DNA of 64,000 bases. Origin: Maribellus sediminis (GTDB lineage Bacteria; Bacteroidota; Bacteroidia; Bacteroidales; Prolixibacteraceae). Of this stretch, positions 35,195 to 42,980 are shown piece after piece. Made by a program: the position numbers and the translations under genes. The notes under the pieces are model-generated. The model worked only from the letters and a program-made list of their open reading frames with translations. It was not told the origin of the DNA and searched no databases. The stretch spans positions 186,001-250,000 of the forward strand of contig NZ_WXUB01000006.1 in assembly GCF_011799805.1 (NCBI RefSeq). Reading direction: 5' to 3'. Position 1 is the first letter of the stretch. Each line of letters starts with the position of its first letter.

Positions 35195-38050
35195 GTGGGC
35201 AAATTCATTTCTGCATATCTTGCATTTTTCATTTGTTTTAGTCCCCTTTTCACCCATGCTCAGCACCTGCAAAAACTGAATTTTGATTCGGATAAAAATG
35301 AACGGTTTGTTCAGCTAACAGATTCAAATGGGAACACAATCGATTTAAACGAAGTTACTCCACTATTTTCGTACGAAGTCTGTTCACCGGGCCAACCCGG
35401 CCAGAAACAGATGTTTCGTGCAGGCACTGATAATGGCAACTCTCCTTTTTCTACGCAAATAAAGTTTCAGGAATACGAATTCGGGGCCAAAGGAACGATC
35501 AATTTTAAGAACAAGAGTTCCGACACCTTGTGGCTGACCAATGTGTTGCCTTTTGGCCCGGATGAAAAATCGGTATACATCACAGGAAAAGGCGATCACG
35601 GTCTTTCCCGGACCTATTTATTCCGTCCCGGTTATGAAGCGGTGAATGTGATCGTACCCGACAATGCCTGGGAACTTGGTTACAACGAACGAGAACTGAA
35701 AGATGGCAGAAAGATTTGTGCTCTGACGCGCAGGGACCGGGAAAGCATTACAAACGGCAGCAGGCGACGGTTTGAAACAGTTCTGTACCCGGGGGGCAGT
35801 GTCGCTTATACTTTTTATGCTGATTTGTTTGAAGGAGACTGGCAGGAAGGTCTGCGGCTGACGTTTCAGAACAGGATGCTGTACGATGTTGAACCGGGAA
35901 CTTTTAACAACACACTTTTTGAACGCGATGACCTGGCCTGGATCAGGCATTCCTACCTAAATCAGGCGATGATGGCCTGGGATCATAATTTTTACGATGC
36001 CGAAGCCGGGAAATACACGCTCCCTAATTTTATTGAGATGAACAACAAAGTATTGGGCGGAGCAGAAATTTATGGCTTATGGCCCACCTGGCCAACTTTA
36101 GGACTTGATCAACGCAATCAGTGGGACCTGTTTCGTACCATGCCCGGTGGAATAAATAAACTCAACAGCCTGGCCACGCTAACTCACCAAAATAACTCGC
36201 ATTTATTTATCGCATTTAATCCCTGGGATACCTCTACACGTAGCGAAGATCCTTATGACGGAATGAGCAAAATGGTGAAGGAAATTGATGCTGATGGTGT
36301 TGTTTTGGATTGTTCGGGAGCGTCAAGTGAGCAACTGCGAAATGCTGCCGACAAAGGCAAAAAAGGAGTGGTTATGTACAGCGAAGGAATGGCCGTTCCG
36401 AAAGATATGCAGGGAATTGTAAGCGGACGTGTGCACAATGCACTTTACTATTGCCCCATGCTCAACCTGAATAAACTGATCAAACCCGATTTTGCGATTT
36501 TTCGAGTAGTTGAAGTTGGCAAAGAACGCATAAAAAGGGAATACAACCTTTCGCTGTTTAACGGTTACGGAACCGAAAATAACCTCTATTCTCCCGGCCG
36601 TCCTTACTGGCTCGATGAACAATGGGAGAATCTTGCGCAAATCCTGATGATCCAACGCGAAAATGCCTTCAATTTTACAGATTTTGATTTCACTCCGCTA
36701 ATACCAACCTTGCTCGACAATGTTTATGTAAATAAGTGGCCGTACAAGGATAAAACCATTTATACGATTTACAACCTTCGACCTGAAGGAGTATTCGATC
36801 CACTTTTTGAAGTCAGTCCGGACGATGATTTTCATTTTGTAGATCTTTGGAGTCATGAAGAAGCCGATTTGGCGAAGATAGATGGCAAACACTTTGTCAA
36901 AGCTGATGTGGATGCCTTTTCTAAAAAATGGCTGGGAAGTAACAACGAGGGCTCAGTAGGTGTGGTTGCACGGTTTAAAAAGCAATTGAATACTTCATTT
37001 AATCTGCCCGCCGATGAACTCCGTTTTAGTGCCAACTCCGGTAAATACATTCGTGTTTGGGCGGGGATACCGTCTTATCAGGGAACTTTCAAAGATTATT
37101 CAACACACCAGCAAATCCTTCACTTATTAAGTGAATTTGGTCGCTCGGAAGGAAAATTTGTTGTTCAGCTTTTCGATAATGAAAACCAATTAATTGATGA
37201 AAATGTAATCAACTTTCCGGCGGCTTCTGCGCGGCTGATCAGTACTGTTCATGCAACCGAAAAGTCGAAATCGGTTCCTGAAGGCATGGTAAAAATACCG
37301 GCCGGTACATTACTGTTAAAAGAGAAACTGGGTGATTCGTTTATTCCATATCCAGAAAAATTATATTCCGATTCGATTCAGGTAAATGCGTTTCTGATGG
37401 ACATTCATCCGGTGACTAACGCTCAATTCAAAACCTTTTTAGATGAAACTAGGTACAAACCTGCCGACTCTGAACAGTTCCTGAAACACTGGAAGGATGG
37501 AAAAATAAAATCAGGTGACGAAAACAAGCCGGTGATAAATGTAAGTTACGAAGATGCACAGGCCTATGCCCGTTGGGCAGGGAAACGGCTCCCAACAGAA
37601 ACAGAATGGCAGTATGCTGCACAGGCCGGTGAGCCGGATCGTGAGTGGCCCTGGGGGAAGGATAACAACATTCAGAAAGAATCGGTATTTGTAACCAACA
37701 CGCTCACCGTGGAAAACCTGCAGGGAGTTGACAGCACACTTTGTAATCCGGGAGACGGAAAATACGAAGCTGTTGGCCAGTACCCCAAAGGAACCAATCC
37801 ATGGGGATTGGAAGATCTTGTGGGTTCAGTTTGGCAACTTACCAACGATGTTTATGATAACGGCAGTTACAATTTCATCATGATAAAAGGCGGAAGTTAT
37901 TTTAAAGCCAAAGACAGTTGGTGGTATGTGCAGGGAGGTCCGCAACCTTTGACTTACCGACAAAAGTTATTGCGAGTTTCACAGGGTTTTGAACGCAATG
38001 CCACTGTTGGTTTCCGCTGTGTAAGAGATGTAAAAGAATTAACAAGATAA
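35195..38050 (+). CDS. Secreted barrel-like protein with C-terminal SUMF1/FGE-like domain lacking catalytic cysteines
   Basis: A 951-residue exported protein starting at GTG (MGKFISAYLAFFICFSPLFTHAQ signal). Residues 30-230 look beta-rich. About 240-560 resemble a glycosidase-type alpha/beta barrel: YGLWPTWPTLGLDQRNQWDLF, FIAFNPWDTSTRSEDPYDG, EIDADGVVLDCSG and VVMYSEGMAVP, with acidic residues at strand ends; no known family is recognised. Residues 697-945 are a SUMF1 (formylglycine-generating-enzyme-like) domain: MVKIPAGT, MDIHPVTNAQFKTFL, SYEDAQAYARWAGKRLPTETEWQYAA and TVGFRCVRD. Where true FGE has its two catalytic cysteines, this protein reads GGSYFKAKDSWWY, so sulfatase activation is unlikely. 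It is divergent from GH28. A new glycosidase with a C-type-lectin-like binding module is the best guess. Confidence 0.72.
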   Translation: MGKFISAYLAFFICFSPLFTHAQHLQKLNFDSDKNERFVQLTDSNGNTIDLNEVTPLFSYEVCSPGQPGQKQMFRAGTDNGNSPFSTQIKFQEYEFGAKGTINFKNKSSDTLWLTNVLPFGPDEKSVYITGKGDHGLSRTYLFRPGYEAVNVIVPDNAWELGYNERELKDGRKICALTRRDRESITNGSRRRFETVLYPGGSVAYTFYADLFEGDWQEGLRLTFQNRMLYDVEPGTFNNTLFERDDLAWIRHSYLNQAMMAWDHNFYDAEAGKYTLPNFIEMNNKVLGGAEIYGLWPTWPTLGLDQRNQWDLFRTMPGGINKLNSLATLTHQNNSHLFIAFNPWDTSTRSEDPYDGMSKMVKEIDADGVVLDCSGASSEQLRNAADKGKKGVVMYSEGMAVPKDMQGIVSGRVHNALYYCPMLNLNKLIKPDFAIFRVVEVGKERIKREYNLSLFNGYGTENNLYSPGRPYWLDEQWENLAQILMIQRENAFNFTDFDFTPLIPTLLDNVYVNKWPYKDKTIYTIYNLRPEGVFDPLFEVSPDDDFHFVDLWSHEEADLAKIDGKHFVKADVDAFSKKWLGSNNEGSVGVVARFKKQLNTSFNLPADELRFSANSGKYIRVWAGIPSYQGTFKDYSTHQQILHLLSEFGRSEGKFVVQLFDNENQLIDENVINFPAASARLISTVHATEKSKSVPEGMVKIPAGTLLLKEKLGDSFIPYPEKLYSDSIQVNAFLMDIHPVTNAQFKTFLDETRYKPADSEQFLKHWKDGKIKSGDENKPVINVSYEDAQAYARWAGKRLPTETEWQYAAQAGEPDREWPWGKDNNIQKESVFVTNTLTVENLQGVDSTLCNPGDGKYEAVGQYPKGTNPWGLEDLVGSVWQLTNDVYDNGSYNFIMIKGGSYFKAKDSWWYVQGGPQPLTYRQKLLRVSQGFERNATVGFRCVRDVKELTR

Positions 38051-38177
38051 ATGTGGCTAAAGCCTTATCTTCAAAGCAAATATCGATTCCGTTCACTGAA
38101 GTGAACGGGAATAAAAATTGCCGTCGGTTTTAACCGACGGATAAAAAGATCAAGATTCAATATGGCTTCAGCCACAT
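38051..38177. repeat. Cluster of four palindromes left of the IS200-like gene (REP-like)
   Basis: GGCTAAAGCC (38055-38064) and GGCTTCAGCC (38164-38173) form an outer inverted pair, extended to ATGTGGCT.../...GCCACAT (38051-38064, 38164-38177). Between them are two strong hairpins: CCGTTCACT/AGTGAACGG (38089-38108, loop GA) and CCGTCGGTT/AACCGACGG (38121-38140, loop TT). Such arrays are the substrates of REP-associated tyrosine transposases. They also could stop transcription from the gene upstream. Confidence 0.65.
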
Positions 38178-38202
38178 GCCAAATATTAAAATTGAAGCAA
38201 TT

Positions 38203-38637
38203 ATGAGCTGGGTAAGAATTTGGGTACATTTAGTTTTTTCAACGAAAAACAGTGTTCCATATTTAACTTCATTAGCAGTCAGACAGAAGGTATTTACACA
38301 TATCTCTGAAAATGCAAAAGAAAAAGGAATATGGCTTGATGCTGTTAACGGGTACCAGGACCATATCCATTGTTTAATTTCTCTCGGTAAAGAACAATCG
38401 ATAAGTAAAATAACACAACTGATAAAAGGAGAATCTTCCTTTTGGATGAACAAACAAAGACTAACCACTCAAAAATTTATGTGGCAGGATGATTTTTGGG
38501 CAGTTGGTGTTAGTGAAAGTCATGTTGAAGCAGTTAAAAAATACATTGAAAATCAAGAAGGACACCACAGGAAGAGATCATTCAATGAAGAAGTAGAAGA
38601 ATTTATGCAAAAATATGGATGGAGATTTATTTCATAA
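38203..38637 (+). mobile_element. IS200-like / REP-associated tyrosine transposase (Y1_Tnp)
   Basis: A 144-residue protein of the transposase IS200-like (PF01797) family. The start is taken at ATG 38203 (MSWVRIWVHLVFSTKN), matching relatives; an ATG at 38176 lies inside the palindrome. The HUH motif is in GYQDHIHCLISL and the catalytic Tyr is probably in VKKYIENQEGHHRKRSF, which is also the C-terminal pattern of the subgroup found alone, without TnpB. The four palindromes at 38051-38177 lie directly upstream; a related TGGCTAAAC appears at 38654. This subgroup is thought to be domesticated to move or maintain REP-like repeats. The gene is intact. Confidence 0.85.
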
Positions 38638-38700
38638 ATTGATAAAAACGCACCTGGCTAAACTATAAGAAATGAGTATAACTACTTTAAATAACTAACA

Positions 38701-39843
38701 ATGAAAAAGAATCTTACCACTGTTTTTGCAGTCATTTTTCTGTCTTGCTTTTCCGGCTTAATCCAGGCTCAAACACACGACGGCATCGGAAACAATATGA
38801 ACAACCTTTACCGCATGTCGAAGGCAAAAACACGATCGATCAGTGCAGAAAATTTTACCGGGGAAAAAGGGAAAGGCGGCATGGCCATCAATGGAACGCA
38901 CCAGTCGGCAGCACGCGACCTGGGACAGGGCTGGAAAGTGAGTCCGGCAATAAGCATTCAAGCTGAATCTACCTTTGTTTTGGCTGACGTTGAGGGACAG
39001 GGAGCCATTCAGCACATTTGGATGACACCAACCGGAAACTGGCGCAACCTGATTGTACGTATGTACTGGGACGGTGAAGACGAGCCTTCAGTGGAAGTGC
39101 CACTGGGCGATTTCTTCTGTTCAGGCTGGGGAAAATCGAAACAGATCTCTTCGCTGGCGGTGTGTGTGAATCCGCACAACGGCTTTAATTCGTATTGGAC
39201 AATGCCCTTCAGAAAAGGCTATAAAGTGACCGTTGAAAACCTCAGCCTCAAAGATGTGACATTGTTTTTCCAAATTGATTACTGCCTGACAGAAGTGGAA
39301 GACGATGCTGCGTATTTTCATGCTCAGTTCCGCCGGAGTAATCCGCATCCTTACAAGGAAGATTTTTTAATGATCGATAACATTAACGGTCGTGGTCAGT
39401 ATGTTGGAGCTTACATGAGTTGGGGCACCAACAACAGCGGCTGGTGGGGCGAAGGTGAAATTAAATTCTTTATCGACGACGATGCGCAATTCCCGACCAT
39501 CTGTGGCACCGGCACCGAAGACTATTTTTGTGGCGCTTACTGCTTTGTGGAAGACAACGAGTACAAGGATTTCTCGACACCCTACACCGGGTTTTATGCA
39601 CTAACGCCCGACAAGCTTTGGAATTCGCAAATGCGTTTCGGGCTCTACCGCTGGCATGTTACTGATCCGATTCGTTTTGAAAAGAACCTGAGAGTGACCA
39701 TTCAGGCTCTGGGATGGCGCGAAGATGGCAGATATTTACCATTGCAGGGAGAAGACCTTTCGTCGGTTGTGTTCTGGTACCAGGCAGAGCCACATTCAGC
39801 ATTTCCTGAACTGCCCGGAAAAGATGAGTTGACTGTCTATTAA
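38701..39843 (+). CDS. GH172 (DUF2961) glycoside hydrolase
   Basis: A 380-residue secreted protein (signal ending GLIQAQ) of the DUF2961 family, now GH172, whose characterised members act on alpha-D-fructofuranosides or alpha-D-arabinofuranosides. The two jelly-roll halves typical of the family are seen: GQGAIQHIWMTPTGNWRNLIVRMYWDGEDEPSVEVPLGDFF and NGRGQYVGAYMSW. The conserved GTGTEDYFCGAY carries the likely catalytic glutamate. It stands alone between the IS200-like gene and the convergent molybdenum oxidoreductase. The substrate in this organism is not known; L- or D-furanosides from pectin side chains are possible. Confidence 0.88.
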   Translation: MKKNLTTVFAVIFLSCFSGLIQAQTHDGIGNNMNNLYRMSKAKTRSISAENFTGEKGKGGMAINGTHQSAARDLGQGWKVSPAISIQAESTFVLADVEGQGAIQHIWMTPTGNWRNLIVRMYWDGEDEPSVEVPLGDFFCSGWGKSKQISSLAVCVNPHNGFNSYWTMPFRKGYKVTVENLSLKDVTLFFQIDYCLTEVEDDAAYFHAQFRRSNPHPYKEDFLMIDNINGRGQYVGAYMSWGTNNSGWWGEGEIKFFIDDDAQFPTICGTGTEDYFCGAYCFVEDNEYKDFSTPYTGFYALTPDKLWNSQMRFGLYRWHVTDPIRFEKNLRVTIQALGWREDGRYLPLQGEDLSSVVFWYQAEPHSAFPELPGKDELTVY

Positions 39844-39907
39844 TAAAAGAAGTCAATCATCTGAATAAATGTATGATATAAGTGTCAGGATAATTCACAT
39901 AAATTCT

Positions 39908-39927
39908 AAACTTAATTAGTTAAGTTT
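39908..39927. terminator. A/T-rich hairpin between convergent genes
   Basis: AAACTTAATTAGTTAAGTTT is a perfect 8-bp stem with TTAG loop between the GH172 and molybdopterin genes. It could terminate both, but the stem is weak and lacks a long T-run. Confidence 0.35.
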
Positions 39928-39935
39928 CAATTAGA

Positions 39936-42089
39936 CTAGACTTTTTTGAGGGCTTCAAGCACCCGTTTGGGAGTCATAGCCATTTCCAAAAGCCGTGCTC
40001 CTGTTTGGTCGTATATGGCATTGGCGATAACCGCTCCCATGCAAACAATAGCAGGTTCGCCTCCACCCTGTGGCGGTGTGTGCCGATCCAGAATTTTAGT
40101 TTCCATTTCCGGGATCCAGGAGAAGCGGGGAATCTGGTAAGTATCGAAATTTTTGGTGTTCACCTGTCCTCCTTCAAAATCAACCACTTCCTTTAAGGCA
40201 TACCCCATTCCCATATTAATGCAGCCTTCCATTTGTATAGTTGCACCCTGCGGATTCACACAAAAACCCATTTCCTGGGCCACCCATACTTTTAACACTT
40301 TTACTTCACCGGTTTTGCTATCCACATCCACCTTGGCAATGTGCGCCACGTATGTCCCGGCATCAGCACCAATGGCAACTCCGTATCCTCTTCCGCTGTG
40401 CGATTTTGCAGGTTTCCAGTCAGCCATTTCAGCAACGGCTTCCAACACATCGATTGCACGTTGATCCGTGAGGTTTTTCAAGCGAAACTCCACCGGATCC
40501 ATTCCGGCTTTAGCCGCCATGATATCCACCTGGACCTCGCGAGCAAAAGTGTTGGTACTGTTTCCCGGGCCACGCCATGCTCCAGTCGGGAAAGGATGAA
40601 CACCAGGAGCTGTCCAGCCACGCCCGTAAACCGTACGTTTCTGGTGAGGTACATTGTACATGGTTTCCCCTCCGCGATCGCCGGCATAATACACATGATA
40701 ATCCCAGAATTTTATTTTGCCATCGTCATCAATTCCGGAATTGATCTTAACTACCGCAGCCGGTCGGAAGGTATCGTAAAAGAATTCTTCCTCGCGGTTC
40801 CAGTCAACCATTACAGGTTTGCCTGTAAGTTTGGCCAGGCGGGCTGCTTCCACCGCCTGCTGATGTGCCGATTTACCACCAAAGCCACCACCAAGATAAG
40901 GTGGTATAACACGCACCTTCTCCTCATCCATCCCAAGAGTTCTGGCGATATTGCTTTGTGCAGGGAAAGGCGTTTGTGTACCCGCATAAACCGTCATTTT
41001 ATCACCGTCGAAATGTGCCATGGCGGTGTGTGGTTCCATAGGCGAATGCGCCACATAACCATCGTGAAATTCGTTTTCAAAAATGATTGCCGACTCATTT
41101 CTTCCGGAATCCAGATTGCCTTCATCGATATTTACATTCCCATTGGGAGCACGATCGAGCAGGTATGAGAATACGTTTGAATTATTAACGTCCTTTTCTT
41201 CTTCCACTTCGAAATTCGCTTTAAAAAGTTGGCGTGCTTTCTCAGCCATTTCCGGATCTTTGTGCAGTGCCGCTACCAGGTCATTATCTTTTACAATTTG
41301 TACACCTTCCACTTTTTCAGCTTCCGAAGTATCTACCGAAACCAATTTGGCAGCATGAGACGGTGGCCTCAATATTCGGGCATACAACATCCCAGGCATA
41401 CGCAGATCGCCTGAATATTTTGCTTTTCCGGTAACTTTCTCAACACTGTCGACACGCATTTTGGGCGTACCCATTATTTTGTACTTCGAATAGTCTTTCA
41501 CCTTGGCTTCCTTATCCAGCACCCTGACAATCTTTTTGCCTTCAGTTAACTGCTGATAAGAAATATTTTCCGACTTGTTCCTGCGGTTGAACACCACTCC
41601 TTCATTCACTTCAAGGTAATCGAGTTCAACATCGAGTTCCTCCGAAGCCATTTCAAGAAGAACCGTTCGTGCTTTGGCTGCGGCAGCCAGCATCGATGGC
41701 CCGAACATGCGGGTGGAAAGCGAACCAAAAGTTCCCATATCCCAGGGACACAGATCGGTGTCGCCCATTACCATCAGAACACTTTCAAAAGCAACATCCA
41801 GTTCATCGGCCAGCATCATCGCCAGACCGGTGACCACTCCCTGCCCCATTTCAATCTTTCCGGTGTAGCACGACACTTTTCCATCTTCGTGTATCCTCAG
41901 AAATGCATTAAAATCGTCGGGTAACTGTCGGCGTTGATCGCCTTCCGATGCCAGTGCTTCAATAACGGCCCCCGCGTGGAAGAAAACAAATAATCCACCA
42001 CCCATAAGGCGCATAAAATCACGTCGCTTAAGTCCCGATCGAAAATCGCTGCCGTTAATAAATTCCTGATATTCTTTTAATTCATCCAT
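39936..42089 (-). CDS. Xanthine-dehydrogenase-family molybdopterin-binding subunit, Tat-exported
   Basis: A 717-residue large subunit of the isoquinoline 1-oxidoreductase/aldehyde-oxidase type. The N-terminus has a twin-arginine signal, LKRRDFMRLMGGGLFVFFHAG, so the folded enzyme is exported. Cofactor motifs are visible: GGGFGGKSAHQQAVEAARLA for the molybdenum cofactor, GAWRGPGN, and the catalytic glutamate in PQGGGEPAIVCMGAVIANAIYD near residue 680. It hydroxylates or oxidises an aldehyde or N-heterocycle with water as oxygen source. The 2Fe-2S subunit is encoded 30 bases upstream; no FAD subunit or cytochrome is present, so electrons probably go to another periplasmic carrier. Its place among glycosidases suggests, but does not prove, a sugar or aromatic aldehyde substrate. 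Confidence 0.92.
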   Translation of the reverse strand: MDELKEYQEFINGSDFRSGLKRRDFMRLMGGGLFVFFHAGAVIEALASEGDQRRQLPDDFNAFLRIHEDGKVSCYTGKIEMGQGVVTGLAMMLADELDVAFESVLMVMGDTDLCPWDMGTFGSLSTRMFGPSMLAAAAKARTVLLEMASEELDVELDYLEVNEGVVFNRRNKSENISYQQLTEGKKIVRVLDKEAKVKDYSKYKIMGTPKMRVDSVEKVTGKAKYSGDLRMPGMLYARILRPPSHAAKLVSVDTSEAEKVEGVQIVKDNDLVAALHKDPEMAEKARQLFKANFEVEEEKDVNNSNVFSYLLDRAPNGNVNIDEGNLDSGRNESAIIFENEFHDGYVAHSPMEPHTAMAHFDGDKMTVYAGTQTPFPAQSNIARTLGMDEEKVRVIPPYLGGGFGGKSAHQQAVEAARLAKLTGKPVMVDWNREEEFFYDTFRPAAVVKINSGIDDDGKIKFWDYHVYYAGDRGGETMYNVPHQKRTVYGRGWTAPGVHPFPTGAWRGPGNSTNTFAREVQVDIMAAKAGMDPVEFRLKNLTDQRAIDVLEAVAEMADWKPAKSHSGRGYGVAIGADAGTYVAHIAKVDVDSKTGEVKVLKVWVAQEMGFCVNPQGATIQMEGCINMGMGYALKEVVDFEGGQVNTKNFDTYQIPRFSWIPEMETKILDRHTPPQGGGEPAIVCMGAVIANAIYDQTGARLLEMAMTPKRVLEALKKV

Positions 42090-42119
42090 GATTTACGTTT
42101 TTACAGTTGCAGTAAGCAT

Positions 42120-42599
42120 TTAATTGCCGGAATTTTTCATCGCTGAAGCGGCATCTTCAATGGCATCGAGTATGCGGTTATGGGCTCCGCACCTGCAGAG
42201 GTTATCTTCCATACCCGAAATAATATCTTCACGCGAAGGATCGGAAATGTCATTCAGCAAACCAACCGCATTCATGATCATACCGGGCGTACAATAACCA
42301 CATTGCAACGCATCGTGATCGACAAAAGCCTGTTGCACCGGATGCAGTTTATCGCCATCGGCTAATCCTTCGATGGTTACCACACTTTTGCCGGCTACCT
42401 CACCAATTGTAGTGGCACACGAACGCACTGCCGAATTATCAATCAGCACGGTGCAGGCTCCGCAGTAACCTTCACCACATCCGTATTTTGTACCGGTAAG
42501 TTCGAAGTGTGTCCGGAGTACCCAAAGCAAGGTTTTCGATTGCTCCATTTCAACCGAAACCTTCTTTCCGTTTAAAGTAAATGCGACTGTTTTTTGCAT
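42120..42599 (-). CDS. 2Fe-2S subunit of the molybdenum oxidoreductase
   Basis: A 159-residue protein with the two iron-sulfur clusters that carry electrons from the molybdenum centre of the subunit encoded downstream. Plant-ferredoxin-type ligands are in KYGCGEGYCGACTVLI and the later Cys at RSCATTIG. The second, alpha-helical domain has LQCGYCTPGMIM and NLCRCGAHNRI. It has no signal peptide, so it must be exported together with the Tat-bearing large subunit, as known for the PaoABC type. Normal length. It is the first gene of this two-gene operon. Confidence 0.94.
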   Translation of the reverse strand: MQKTVAFTLNGKKVSVEMEQSKTLLWVLRTHFELTGTKYGCGEGYCGACTVLIDNSAVRSCATTIGEVAGKSVVTIEGLADGDKLHPVQQAFVDHDALQCGYCTPGMIMNAVGLLNDISDPSREDIISGMEDNLCRCGAHNRILDAIEDAASAMKNSGN

Positions 42600-42762
42600 G
42601 ATTAGTTTTTTTCAGTATTAAATTAGTTCACGCATCGAATTTGGAGATATAGCCACCAACAGATCCCGATTGCGTTGCATCGGGATTAGTTCGATTAAGC
42701 AATTTCAATTCTCCGTTAGTTGACGGATTCTGAAATTACAGTCTCACTAAATTAAAAATAAA

Positions 42763-42797
42763 AACCTGATTTTCCCACCGCTAAGGAAAACCAGGTT
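42763..42797. terminator. Bidirectional terminator-like hairpin
   Basis: AACCTGATTTTCC and GGAAAACCAGGTT pair with one bulge, flanked by A/T-rich runs on both sides (ATTTTTTC on plus, TTTTTATTTTT on minus). The gap 42600-42980 has no gene; this hairpin and the next are its only clear features. Confidence 0.5.
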
Positions 42798-42926
42798 CTC
42801 ATTTTTTCTTTGTTGACCACAGAAATTATTGCAAAGTTTCGGCGACAATGCAAATGAAAGTTGGTGTCGCAAATTCTTCCGATGCAAGTATCAGGTTATT
42901 TTCGGTTACTGCTCAATATAACAACA

Positions 42927-42957
42927 AACCGGTACCACCCAAAAGATGATACCGGTT
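42927..42957 (-). terminator. Terminator of the GH3 gene
   Basis: AACCGGTA and TACCGGTT (42927-42934, 42950-42957) form an 8-bp stem 24 bases after the GH3 stop on the minus strand, followed by TTGTTGTTATATT. Confidence 0.6.
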
Positions 42958-42980
42958 CAACTAAATAAACTTTACACTTA

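Noticed and set aside
37285-38050. Formylglycine-generating enzyme activating sulfatases
   Set aside because: The two catalytic cysteines are absent (GGSYFKAKDSWWY) and no sulfatase gene lies in the window.
38089-38140. Plain double terminator of the 951-residue gene
   Set aside because: Neither hairpin is followed by a T-run and both lie within a symmetric palindrome array next to a transposase; termination may be a side effect.
40341-41168. A 275-codon open frame antisense to the molybdopterin subunit gene
   Set aside because: It is fully inside a gene with clear cofactor motifs on the other strand; the frame is a shadow of its codon use, and the protein resembles nothing.
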